A DNA stretch of 64,000 nucleotides from NCBI RefSeq assembly GCF_022965805.1, contig NC_133114.1:9320261-9384260 (forward strand). Direction: 5' to 3'. The notes under the pieces are model-generated. The model did not search any database. It saw nothing but the letters and a program-made list of their open reading frames with translations, and was not told where the DNA came from. The stretch comes from Primulina eburnea. Its lineage: Eukaryota; Streptophyta; Magnoliopsida; Lamiales; Gesneriaceae. How positions within the stretch are numbered: the first letter of the stretch is position 1; each line of letters begins with the position of its first letter. The translations under genes and the position numbers were made by a program. This document shows positions 55,642 through 64,000 of the stretch, piece by piece.

Positions 55642-57132
55642 CAAGAACATGATCAATTAAGAACACTTAGGCACCATATGAACCCTATTAGAACTAGTGC
55701 CCCATCTTGTTTAGTTTTTCCTCCTGACGCATCAAATTTCAACTTTAAACCTCAAATTATTCAACTTTTACCAAATTTTCATGGCTTAGATTCTGAAAAT
55801 CCATATTTGCATCTAAGAGAATTTGAGGAAGTTTGTAACACTTATAATGATCAAAATTGTAGCATGGATATAGTTCGATTAAAGCTTTTCCCTTTTTCTT
55901 TAAAAGATAAAGCTAAAACATGGCTACAAAATTTAAGATCAAGTTCAATAAGATCATGGGAAGAAATGCAACAACAATTTCTCAAAAAGTTTTTCGCTTC
56001 CCATAGAACAAACTCTTTTAAAAGACAAATTACAACTTTTTCTCAAAAACAAGGAGAAACATTTTATCAATGTTGGGATAGATATAAAGAATTACTTAAT
56101 ACATGCCCACATCATGGTTTTGAAACATGGAGAATAGTTTCTCACTTTTATGAAGGTCTTATACCTAAAGATAGGCAAATGATAGAATTCATGTGTAATG
56201 GAACTTTTGAAGATAAAAACCCAAATGAAGCTATGGAATATTTGGATTCATTAGCAGAAAATGCTCAAAATTGGGATAATATAGGTACAATAGAACCACC
56301 AACAACTAAAAACAATAATTCAACAAATGGGGGTGGTATCTATAATCTCAAAGATGATGTAGATATTCAAGCTAAACTTGCATCTTTAGCAAGAAAAATT
56401 GAGTCATTAGAAATGAAAAAGAGTGGTCAATTAAAAAGTATTCAAGAAATTGTTTGTCATATATGTGATACACATGATCATGCTACAAAAGATTGTCCAA
56501 CATTACCTTCATTTAAAGAATGTCTCCATGAACAAGCAAATTATGTTAACAATTATAAAAAACCAATACTAGATCCTTTTTCACAATCATATAATCCGGG
56601 ATGGAAAAATCATCCTAATTTTAGTTGGAGGAATGATAATAATGCACAACCGTCACAACAATATTTTCAAAATAACCAAAATCATCAAGGTTATATTCCT
56701 TATGTTACACCTCCAAGAAAAAACTTTGAAGATGTAATTCATGCATTTATCCAAAAGCAAGAGTCTATCAATATTCAAAACAGTCAATCTATGAATGATT
56801 TGAAAGAAACTCTTGCGAAATTTGCATCTGCACTTAATATTCATGAAAAAGGAAAATTTCCATTTCAACCTCAACCTAATCCTAAAAATCAAAATCAAGA
56901 ATTAAAAAATGAAAAAATTGATCAAATAAAATCTGTTATTAGCCTTAGAAGTGGTAAAATAGTTAATGATCCATATATTAATGAAAACAATGATCATTTA
57001 AAATCAAAGAGTAAGGATGATAATCTTGATACTTTTGAGAATGATGATACCTTAAATTCTAAGAATAATATGGTGAATGATAAATCATCTAAAATAGTAA
57101 ATGTAGTGACCCGTTCCAGAATCACCTACTAA
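55450..57132 (+). pseudogene. gag: Athila-type Gag, truncated by gypsy-C insertion
   Basis: Open for 560 codons; the last ten or so are encoded by gypsy-C LTR sequence. The likely start is MSVWSRKKSGRLI or, less likely, MDDNSNNQ. A run of about 26 Asn codons (AAT repeat, 55564-55641) is near the N-terminus. The Gag core has LLPNFHGLDSENPYLHLREF, LFPFSLKDKAKTWLQNL, WEEMQQQFLKKFF, FYQCWDRYKELL and FYEGLIPKDRQMIE. A CCHC knuckle CHICDTHDHATKDC lies at about 56457. A low-complexity Asn/Gln tail and ISLRSGK, typical just before protease in Athila elements, follow. The frame up to 57101 has no stop, so this copy was in good order when interrupted. Confidence 0.88.
55564..55641 (+). repeat. (AAT)n microsatellite inside gag
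   Basis: About 26 uninterrupted AAT triplets encoding poly-Asn, in frame. Confidence 0.95.
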
Positions 57133-58417
57133 TCAAGAACTAAGCATGCAATTAACTTAATCAAAAACAATCAGAGATAATTGCGGAAAATGGTCAACCA
57201 ACGATAGTTATACAACCCAAAAGATATCCAGAACAACTTAGAAATAAAATATGCGGTACAACCATATCGAATCAAATGGTACTGAAGAAATAACTCAACC
57301 GGCTACTCCACGTCCTCCTCATCCTCCTCCTGAGCCATCCAACCTGAGGCCTGCCCCGTGGGAAATAGGGTGTCCAAGATAAACAAAACCGAGGACGTGA
57401 GCGATAAGAACGCCCAGTACAAAAGCATGAGTATACAAGCCTATATGAAATGCACATGCTATGATATGATACCAGGGTAGTCAAGAAACAGGAGTCACAA
57501 AAGATCTCAATATGCTCAGTCTAGAGGCGCCAAGTGGATAGTGCCGCGCGGTACTCCTCTGGGTCACTGCATCCACTACAAGATCAGACGTGGACCTAAA
57601 ATGTCCCGGATCACCGAATCCCTCCGGACCCGTCGGCCACTGTGTACTCTCGGTGTCCATGCGTCCACAAGACAGGGCTGAGCGGCCCCACAAGATATAG
57701 CTTATCTCGAAAGAGATACAGCTCAACAATAAAGGCTATCTCGAAAGAGATACGGCTCAAGATGAAATGTAACATGCAGTAATAAACGTGACATAATAGC
57801 ATGCATCATATGACATATATCAATGCACCAAATAATCATGCAACACATATAAGAATGTATACTCGACCAGGATATCTCGGATAGTACTTTCGTACCTCAA
57901 ACCAGCAGATCCTAACAATCCGCCCTAGATTCAAGCCTGCGTCCGTAGCCCACTGATGTCGCTAACTCCCAACTAGAGCACAGCTCCGCTACAAAACCAG
58001 TAGCTCCCCGCTAGTGCCTGAACCTCAGGAAAAGACTAGAAACCAATCGGAAACGACTAAAATGCTCTGGAACGCTCGGACTTGGCGAGAAGAAGTGAAG
58101 CCTCGCGCCTCTATTTATAGCCAACGTTCGGACGATCCGATCCACTTCGGAAGCTCCGATCCGGTACACTTCGGACGATCCGAACCCTGCATGTCTTCTA
58201 CGTGTCCAGCCACCTGGCTCGGACGATCCGAACCCTGATCGGACGATCCGAATCCTGCATGTCTTCCACGGTTCCATCCACCTGTCTCGGACGATCCGAA
58301 TCCTGATCGGACGATCCGAACCCTGATCGGACGATCCGAACCCTGTTCGGTCCTTCCGATCCCACCGAAATATAATTAATCCAATAATTAACTCAAATTA
58401 GGCATCGGGATACTACA
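57102..58417 (-). repeat. gypsy-C 3' LTR (left), 1,316 bp
   Basis: TGTAGTGACCCG ... GGGATACTACA. Contains two short hairpins TATCTCGAAAGAGATA (57703-57718, 57737-57752) and an array of TCGGACGATCCGA palindromes (58126-58370). There is no gene; frames on either strand are chance. Confidence 0.95.
58126..58370 (-). repeat. Palindromic 13-bp repeat array in gypsy-C LTR
   Basis: TCGGACGATCCGA or one-base variants occur about nine times; the last ones are tandem in a 20-bp unit TCGGACGATCCGAACCCTGA. In the sense (minus) strand this lies shortly after the LTR start, in U3, where enhancer repeats are expected. Regulatory function is inferred. Confidence 0.8.
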
Positions 58418-58436
58418 TTCTCCCCCCCTAAAAAGG
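58418..58436 (-). other. Polypurine tract of gypsy-C (read on minus)
   Basis: TTCTCCCCCCCTAAAAAGG is the complement of CCTTTTTAGGGGGGGAGAA, abutting the LTR start TGTAGTATCCC. Confidence 0.9.
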
Positions 58437-58556
58437 ATTTCGTCCGTGAAATCGTGTCTGAAAAAAGACAATTCTGAACAACAATACATTCAACTTAAGA
58501 ATGAAGTACAACCGAAAGTACAACTGAAATTACAATCATAACTGAAAATACTACAA
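58437..58556 (-). other. 3' untranslated part of gypsy-C
   Basis: About 120 bp between the gag-pol stop and the polypurine tract. Starts (sense) after TAG-terminated pol and is A/T-rich; nothing else seen. Confidence 0.7.
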
Positions 58557-61500
58557 CTAGAACAACTCTGGATGCTCTGACCGCATACGACTCTCTAGTT
58601 CCCAAGTGGCTTCTTCAGTACCTCGGCGCTGCCACTGCACTAAGACAAGAGGAATGATCTTATTCCGCAACACCTTGTCTTTGCGATCTAGAATCCGAAC
58701 TGGTCGTTCCACGTAAGACAAATCCGAATCAAGTTGAACTTCAGAAGGATGTAAGATGTGAGACTCATCCGCTACGTATCGTCTCAACAAAGATACGTGG
58801 AACACATCATGAATACTTGATAGGTACGGCGGCAATGCAAGTCTGTAAGCCAAATCTCCCACGCTCTCCAATATTTCAAATGGACCAATAAATCTCGGAG
58901 ACAGCTTACCCTTGAGACCAAATCTCAAAATCCTGCGAAAAGGCGAAACTCGGAGAAACACTTTCTCACCTGGCTGAAAATAAAGAGGTCGACGCTTAGT
59001 GTTCGCATAACTAGCCTGTCGATCCTGAGCAATCTTAATCCGTTTCTTGATTACTGCAACCTTATCAATAGCCTGTTGGACTAACTCCGGTCCCTTAACA
59101 TGTCGTTCCCCAACTTCATCCCAGAATAATGGAGTACGACAACGTCGCCCATATAACGCCTCAAATGGTGCCATACTAATACTACGATGATAGTTGTTGT
59201 TGTACGCGAACTCAATCAAAGGCAAATGATCCTGCCAAGCGGTTCCGAAATCCATAACACAAGCTCGCAACATATCCTCAAGTGTACGGATAGTCCTCTC
59301 TGACTGACCGTCGGTCTCTGGATGATAAGCCGTACTCAAACTTAGTGAAGTACCCAATGCTGACTGGAAACTACTCCAAAATCGTGAGGTAAAACGAGGA
59401 TCTCTGTCACTAACAATACTAACTGGCACTCCATGCAAACGTAAAATCTCTTGAATATACAATCGAGCCATACGATCGAAAGTGAAATCACGGTTATATG
59501 GCAGAAAATGAGCAGACTTGGTGAGTCGATCCACCACTACCCAAATAGCATCACTGTTCCTCGAAGACAATGGCAAGTGAGTAATGAAGTCCATCGCGAT
59601 ATGCTCCCACTTCCATTCAGGAATAGGTAAGTTCAACAATAATCCTCCCGGTCGACGGTGCTCTGCCTTAACCTGCTGACAAACTAGACACTTGGAGACA
59701 AACTGATAAATGCTGCGCTTCATCCCTTTCCACCAAAATCGTGTCCTCAAATCTTTATACATCTTGTTGCTTCCCGGATGAACACTCAACTTGCTTCGAT
59801 GAGCCTGAGACAAGATCTCTTCCCTCAAAGTATCATCCTCTGGTACTACAACCCGATTAGACAAACACAGAAGACCATTAGACTGATAATGGAAATTACT
59901 ATCTCCATCAACCAACCGAGCTAATCTCTGAGTCTTGAGATCAGACATCTGAGCATCTCGAATCCGAGTGAACAAAGTTGGCTCAGATAAAATGGTAGCA
60001 ACACGAATGCTCTCCATACCTTTCCGATGTTTGAACTTAAACCCCAACGAACAACAATCTTGGACAGTACTAGACATAGCACTGGTCTGAAGTGCAGAGG
60101 CTCTCACCTTGCGACTAAGAGCATCGGCTGTGAGATTCGCAGAACCTGGATGGTACTTGATCACACAGTCATAATCTTTAAGTAGATCCATCCAACGACG
60201 TTGTCTCATGTTCAACTCAGCCTGAGTGAACAGATACTTCAGACTCTTATGATCAGTAAAGATTTCAAACTGAACACCGTACAAATAATGACGCCAGATC
60301 TTTAGCGCAAACACAATAGCAGCTAATTCTAGATCATGAATAGGGTACTTCTCCTCGTGAGATTTTAACTGTCTGGAAGCATAAGCGATCACATGACCAT
60401 TCTGCGACAACACACACCCTAAGCCTTGAAAAGAGGCATCGGTGTAAACACTGAAACCATCAGATCCTGACGGTAACGCCAAAACAGGTGCAGAAGTCAG
60501 AAGTCGACGAAGCTCTCTGAAACTATCTTCGCACTCAGATGACCACTCAAATGGAACATCCTTCCGAGTAAGTTGCGTCAATGGTCTAGCTACCTGAGAG
60601 AAATTCACGATGAAGCGACGATAATACCCCGCCAGACCTAGAAAACTACGGATCTCAGCCACTGTCGTCGGACGTGACCAATTCAGCACTGCCTCAATCT
60701 TGCTAGGATCCACAGAAACTCCTTCCTTGGAAATTACATGACCAAGGAATACTACACGATTAATCCAGAACTCGCACTTACTCAGCTTAGCATACAATTG
60801 CTTCTCGCGAAGAATCTGCAACACAATTCTCAAGTGATGGATATGCTCTTCCACACTGTGAGAATAAATCAAGATATCGTCGATGAAAACCACAACAAAC
60901 TGATCTAGAAAATCCCGAAAGACACGGTTCATTAGATCCATGAACACCGCTGGCGCATTTGTCAATCCGAATGGCATAACTAGAAATTCGTAATGCCCAT
61001 ATCGAGTACGAAATGCAGTCTTGGAAATATCATCATCTTTGACTCTCATCTGATGATAACCCGATCGCAAGTCAATCTTGGAGTAAACAGAGGTACCCTG
61101 AAGCTGATCGAACAAGTCATCAATACGAGGTAATGGATACTTGTTTTTGATCGTCACACGATTCAGCTGGCGATAATCAATACACAATCGCATCGATCCA
61201 TCCTTCTTCTTGACAAACAAGACTGGAGCTCCCCAAGGTGAAACACTCGGGCGAATATAACCTTTATCAAGAAGATCCTGCAATTGCTGCTTCAATTCTC
61301 TCATCTCTGACGGAGCAAGACGATAGGGGGCACGAGAAATCGGTGTAGTCCCTGGCATTAACTCGATGCCAAATTCCACCTCTCTAATTGGAGGAAAACC
61401 AGGAATCTCATCTGGAAAAACATCAGGAAACTCACAAACCACTGGAATATCATCTATACCAACACTACCTGTGGACGAATCAATCGCATAGATGAGGTAG

Positions 61501-63026
61501 CCTTCCCCGCCCGACTCTAAAGCACGACAGGCTTTCAGAGCAGATACCACTGGCATCGGAGGTCGCGCTCCCTCACCATAGAAAAACCAACTAGAGCTCT
61601 CAGTCGTACGAAACTGAACAAGCTTCTGGTAACAATCCACAGTAGCTCGGTAGGTAGTCAATAAATCTATACCCAAAATACAATCAAAATCTTCCATCTC
61701 TAGGATCATAAGATTTGCAGTCAATTCGTTACCCTCAAAATCTAAGGGACAACCCATCACTAGACGCTTTGCTAACACCGAATGACCCATCGGAGTAGAA
61801 ACGGAAAGAATGACGTCTAGAGAAACATACGGTAACTTATGACGCTTAACAAATCGTGCAGAAATGAATGAATGTGATGCTCCGGTATCAATAAGAACAA
61901 AAGCAGGAATACCGCATAAACAAAAAGTACCTGCTATGACTCTCCCTGTCTCATCTGCAGCCTGATCCTGGTTCAGCGCAAATACCTGACCTTGGGTACG
62001 AGGTCGAAGATTTGAACCACCCATTGCCTGACCCTGCATCCTCTGCTGAACAGTCGTCTGAGATCCGGAACCAGATCCTGCTCCACCTCGCAACTGAGGG
62101 CAATTCTTCTTAAGATGACCCATCTCTCCGCACTGAAAACAAGCTCCCGCGGCTGATCGGCACTGCTCCGATGGATGGTTCTTCCCACAATGCACACAAG
62201 AAACCTTCTTCTTATCAAAGCGAAAAACACCGCTAGACCGTGATCCAGATCCAGAAGAAGAAGAACCAGATTTCTTGAAAGACTGAGATCGAGGGCTCAA
62301 AGTACTCGGAGGTCTGGAAGAAAGAATAGACCTACCACGCCGGAGACTGATCTCTGCCTGGCGACACCGGTTCACTAACCCATCATAAGAAGTAGGATTA
62401 TCGCAGACAGTGACTCGATCAAAGATCTCCTGGTTAAGACCCTGAAGGAAATGGTCATACTTGGCCTCAGAACTGCCACTAATATGAGGAGCAAAGGGTA
62501 ACAACTCGAAGAACTTCTGCTGATATTCATCAACAGACATACTACCCTGCTTAAGATTCAGAAGTTCAATCGTCTTTGCCTGACGAAGGGCTGGAGGAAA
62601 ATATAGCTGCATGAAAGCTGCACGGAAATCGGCCCAAGTCACCCTACCCTGAGACTGGACTATCGGCGCAGAAGTCGATCGCCACCACTTACGCGCACGG
62701 CCCTCGAGAAGAAAACTAAGGGTCTCTATCTGCTGCTCTTCGGTGCACTGGAATGCACGGAAACAACTCTCCATGCGCTCTAACCAATCCTCAGCATCAT
62801 CGGGAGTCTCACCACCAACTAAAGGCTTAGGCCCCATCTGAATGAAACGGTGCATCTCAAAACGCCTAGGGCCATCCCGACGATGACGATGTTCACGATG
62901 ACGCCTACGATCATCCTGGTCACCCCAACGACCTACACTCCCCTGACTACTCTCATCACCAAAGTGGTCAGCCATCGCTACAAGATAGAATGGGGAAAAT
63001 GGTAAAATGGTCAACGAAAATCCCAA
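58557..63026 (-). CDS. gag-pol: gypsy-C Gag-Pol polyprotein (1,489 aa), intact
   Basis: A single uninterrupted frame. The start may be the second Met (MADHFGDES, 62975), since the first 17 codons look like leader. Gag core about 60-230 ([17 protein letters not shown]); zinc knuckles [13 protein letters not shown] (277-289) and [14 protein letters not shown] (296-309). Protease DTG at 380-382. RT about 590-770 with FIDD, Asp 716-717. RNase H Asp863, Glu900, Asp925, Asp968. Integrase zinc finger His1076, His1083, Cys1113, Cys1116; catalytic Asp1146, Asp1207 and Glu1243 with the usual 35-residue D-E spacing. GPF motif near 1381 and a chromo-like tail [14 protein letters not shown] (1463-1476). 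Gag and Pol share one frame, as in many plant chromoviruses. I judge it potentially functional; Tekay/Del-type assignment is likely but unproven. Confidence 0.96.
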   Translation of the reverse strand: MGFSLTILPFSPFYLVAMADHFGDESSQGSVGRWGDQDDRRRHREHRHRRDGPRRFEMHRFIQMGPKPLVGGETPDDAEDWLERMESCFRAFQCTEEQQIETLSFLLEGRARKWWRSTSAPIVQSQGRVTWADFRAAFMQLYFPPALRQAKTIELLNLKQGSMSVDEYQQKFFELLPFAPHISGSSEAKYDHFLQGLNQEIFDRVTVCDNPTSYDGLVNRCRQAEISLRRGRSILSSRPPSTLSPRSQSFKKSGSSSSGSGSRSSGVFRFDKKKVSCVHCGKNHPSEQCRSAAGACFQCGEMGHLKKNCPQLRGGAGSGSGSQTTVQQRMQGQAMGGSNLRPRTQGQVFALNQDQAADETGRVIAGTFCLCGIPAFVLIDTGASHSFISARFVKRHKLPYVSLDVILSVSTPMGHSVLAKRLVMGCPLDFEGNELTANLMILEMEDFDCILGIDLLTTYRATVDCYQKLVQFRTTESSSWFFYGEGARPPMPVVSALKACRALESGGEGYLIYAIDSSTGSVGIDDIPVVCEFPDVFPDEIPGFPPIREVEFGIELMPGTTPISRAPYRLAPSEMRELKQQLQDLLDKGYIRPSVSPWGAPVLFVKKKDGSMRLCIDYRQLNRVTIKNKYPLPRIDDLFDQLQGTSVYSKIDLRSGYHQMRVKDDDISKTAFRTRYGHYEFLVMPFGLTNAPAVFMDLMNRVFRDFLDQFVVVFIDDILIYSHSVEEHIHHLRIVLQILREKQLYAKLSKCEFWINRVVFLGHVISKEGVSVDPSKIEAVLNWSRPTTVAEIRSFLGLAGYYRRFIVNFSQVARPLTQLTRKDVPFEWSSECEDSFRELRRLLTSAPVLALPSGSDGFSVYTDASFQGLGCVLSQNGHVIAYASRQLKSHEEKYPIHDLELAAIVFALKIWRHYLYGVQFEIFTDHKSLKYLFTQAELNMRQRRWMDLLKDYDCVIKYHPGSANLTADALSRKVRASALQTSAMSSTVQDCCSLGFKFKHRKGMESIRVATILSEPTLFTRIRDAQMSDLKTQRLARLVDGDSNFHYQSNGLLCLSNRVVVPEDDTLREEILSQAHRSKLSVHPGSNKMYKDLRTRFWWKGMKRSIYQFVSKCLVCQQVKAEHRRPGGLLLNLPIPEWKWEHIAMDFITHLPLSSRNSDAIWVVVDRLTKSAHFLPYNRDFTFDRMARLYIQEILRLHGVPVSIVSDRDPRFTSRFWSSFQSALGTSLSLSTAYHPETDGQSERTIRTLEDMLRACVMDFGTAWQDHLPLIEFAYNNNYHRSISMAPFEALYGRRCRTPLFWDEVGERHVKGPELVQQAIDKVAVIKKRIKIAQDRQASYANTKRRPLYFQPGEKVFLRVSPFRRILRFGLKGKLSPRFIGPFEILESVGDLAYRLALPPYLSSIHDVFHVSLLRRYVADESHILHPSEVQLDSDLSYVERPVRILDRKDKVLRNKIIPLVLVQWQRRGTEEATWELESRMRSEHPELF

Positions 63027-63057
63027 AACAGAATCTATATCCCAAAATCATATGCAT

Positions 63058-63069
63058 GCTCTGATACCA
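63058..63069 (-). other. Primer-binding site of gypsy-C
   Basis: GCTCTGATACCA, exact complement of TGGTATCAGAGC, four bases from the LTR. Only about 30 bases separate it from the first Met of the polyprotein frame, and 82 from the second. Confidence 0.93.
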
Positions 63070-63073
63070 TAAA

Positions 63074-64000
63074 TGTAGTGACCCGTTCCAGAATCACCTA
63101 CTAATCAAGAACTAAGCATGCAATTAACTTAATCAAAAACAATCAGAGATAATTGCGGAAAATGGTCAACCAACGATAGTTATACAACCCAAAAGATATC
63201 CAGAACAACTTAGAAATAAAATATGCGGTACAACCATATCGAATCAAATGGTACTGAAGAAATAACTCAACCGGCTACTCCACGTCCTCCTCATCCTCCT
63301 CCTGAGCCATCCAACCTGAGGCCTGCCCCGTGGGAAATGGGGTGTCCAAGATAAACAAAACCGAGGACGTGAGCGATAAGAACGCCCAGTACAAAAGCAT
63401 GAGTATACAAGCCTATATGAAATGCACATGCTATGATATGATACCAGGGTAGTCAAGAAACAGGAGTCACAAAAGATCTCAATATGCTCAGTCTAGAGGC
63501 GCCAAGTGGATAGTGCCGCGCGGTACTCCTCTGGGTCACTGCATCCACTACAAGATCAGACGTGGACCTAAAATGTCCCGGATCACCGAAGCCCTCCGGA
63601 CCCGTCGGCCACTGTGTACTCTCGGTGTCCATGCGTCCACAAGACAGGGCTGAGCGGCCCCACAAGATATAGCTTATCTCGAAAGAGATACAGCTCAACA
63701 ATAAAGGCTATCTCGAAAGAGATACGGCTCAAGATGAAATGTAACATGCAGTAATAAACGTGACATAATAGCATGCATCATATGACATATATCAATGCAC
63801 CAAATAATCATGCAACACATATAAGAATGTATACTCGACCAGGATATCTCGGATAGTACTTTCGTACCTCAAACCAGCAGATCCTAACAATCCGCCCTAG
63901 AATCAAGCCTGCGTCCGTAGCCCACTGATGTCGCTAACTCCCAACTAGAGCACAGCTCCGCTACAAAACCAGTAGCTCCCCGCTAGTGCCTGAACCTCGG
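63074..64000 (-). repeat. gypsy-C 5' LTR (right), cut by window end
   Basis: Near-identical to 57102-58030. Differences I can see: A/G at the GGGAAATNGGG site, T/G in ACCGAATCCC/ACCGAAGCCC, T/A in CCTAGATTC/CCTAGAATC, and a change in CCTCAGG/CCTCGG at the window edge. Confidence 0.95.

Larger units (their letters stand above)
53700..57101 (+). mobile_element. Athila-type Ty3/gypsy element, 5' part (LTR, PBS, gag)
   Basis: 5' LTR about 53700-55378, TGGCGCCGTTGCC primer site, and a gag frame cut by gypsy-C at 57102. The rest lies beyond gypsy-C, outside the window. That primer-site phrase followed by GGGGA is typical of the Athila/Tat branch. Confidence 0.87.
57102..64000 (-). mobile_element. 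gypsy-C: young, intact chromovirus-type Ty3/gypsy element
   Basis: Left LTR 57102-58417, polypurine tract complement, one gag-pol frame, primer-site complement, right LTR from 63074 to beyond the window. By eye the LTRs differ at about four places in about 920 shared bases. It is inserted in the Athila gag; the left flank is GTAAA, the expected 5-bp duplication, and the right copy is outside the window. Confidence 0.95.

Noticed and set aside
57272..58277. Several frames of 60-90 codons in the gypsy-C LTR
   Set aside because: They lie in an LTR, recur in the other LTR only because it is a repeat, and show no domain.
62975..63026. First 17 codons of the gypsy-C frame as part of the protein
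   Set aside because: MADHF at the second Met is more like plant gypsy Gag starts; the upstream segment is probably leader, though I cannot exclude initiation there.

Overview
This window is plant nuclear DNA, almost certainly from a flowering plant, made almost entirely of nested LTR retrotransposons. The evidence is Ty3/gypsy polyproteins with RT–RNase H–IN order, Ty1/copia polyproteins with IN–RT–RNase H order, primer-binding sites for plant initiator Met tRNA, an Athila-type TGGCGCCGTTGCC primer site, and small plant-specific elements (TRIM, Cassandra-like TRIM, tRNA-like SINE, MITE). I see no convincing host gene, rRNA or tRNA gene, and nothing prokaryotic. Names such as gypsy-1 or copia-2 are labels for this window only.

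Layout. 1-8198: gypsy-1 (+), 5' LTR cut by the window edge, decayed gag and pol, complete 3' LTR. 8199-~16435: copia-1 (-), with a 990-bp three-LTR TRIM (9091-10080) in its left LTR; gypsy-1 itself lies inside that LTR. 16436-17663: AT-rich DNA with one MITE (17316-17487). 17669-23870: copia-3 (+), complete, 278-bp LTRs, TSD ATAAA, a separate gag ORF and a mildly broken pol. 24347-33568: copia-2 (-), same family as copia-1, TSD AGTTT.

From about 33.77 kb an old element, gypsy-A (+), forms the scaffold. Its 5' LTR is split by copia-4 (34618-43823, TSD TGCCA). Its gag-pol (44615-47942) stops in the integrase zinc finger at a solo gypsy LTR of its own family (47943-53604, TSD GAATT). That solo LTR carries a foldback SINE pair, a SINE fragment, a Cassandra-like TRIM with 5S-rRNA-derived sequence, and a reverse-strand solo copia LTR (50921-53058). 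Gypsy-A integrase resumes at 53605 and is cut again near 53700 by an Athila-type element. The Athila gag is cut at 57102 by gypsy-C (-), which runs off the right edge.

Gypsy-C has one uninterrupted 1,489-codon gag-pol frame with every catalytic residue I looked for, and its two LTRs differ at only about four positions over about 920 compared bases. It is the youngest insertion and the only plausible autonomous element; the others are pseudogenes to differing degrees. The most notable points are two same-family copia insertions at the homologous site of two related gypsy LTRs in opposite orientations; the three-LTR TRIM; a four-fold, evenly spaced 16-17-bp motif in three copia leaders; a possible captured signal-peptide/intron module in the copia-3 leader; and palindromic repeats in several LTRs.
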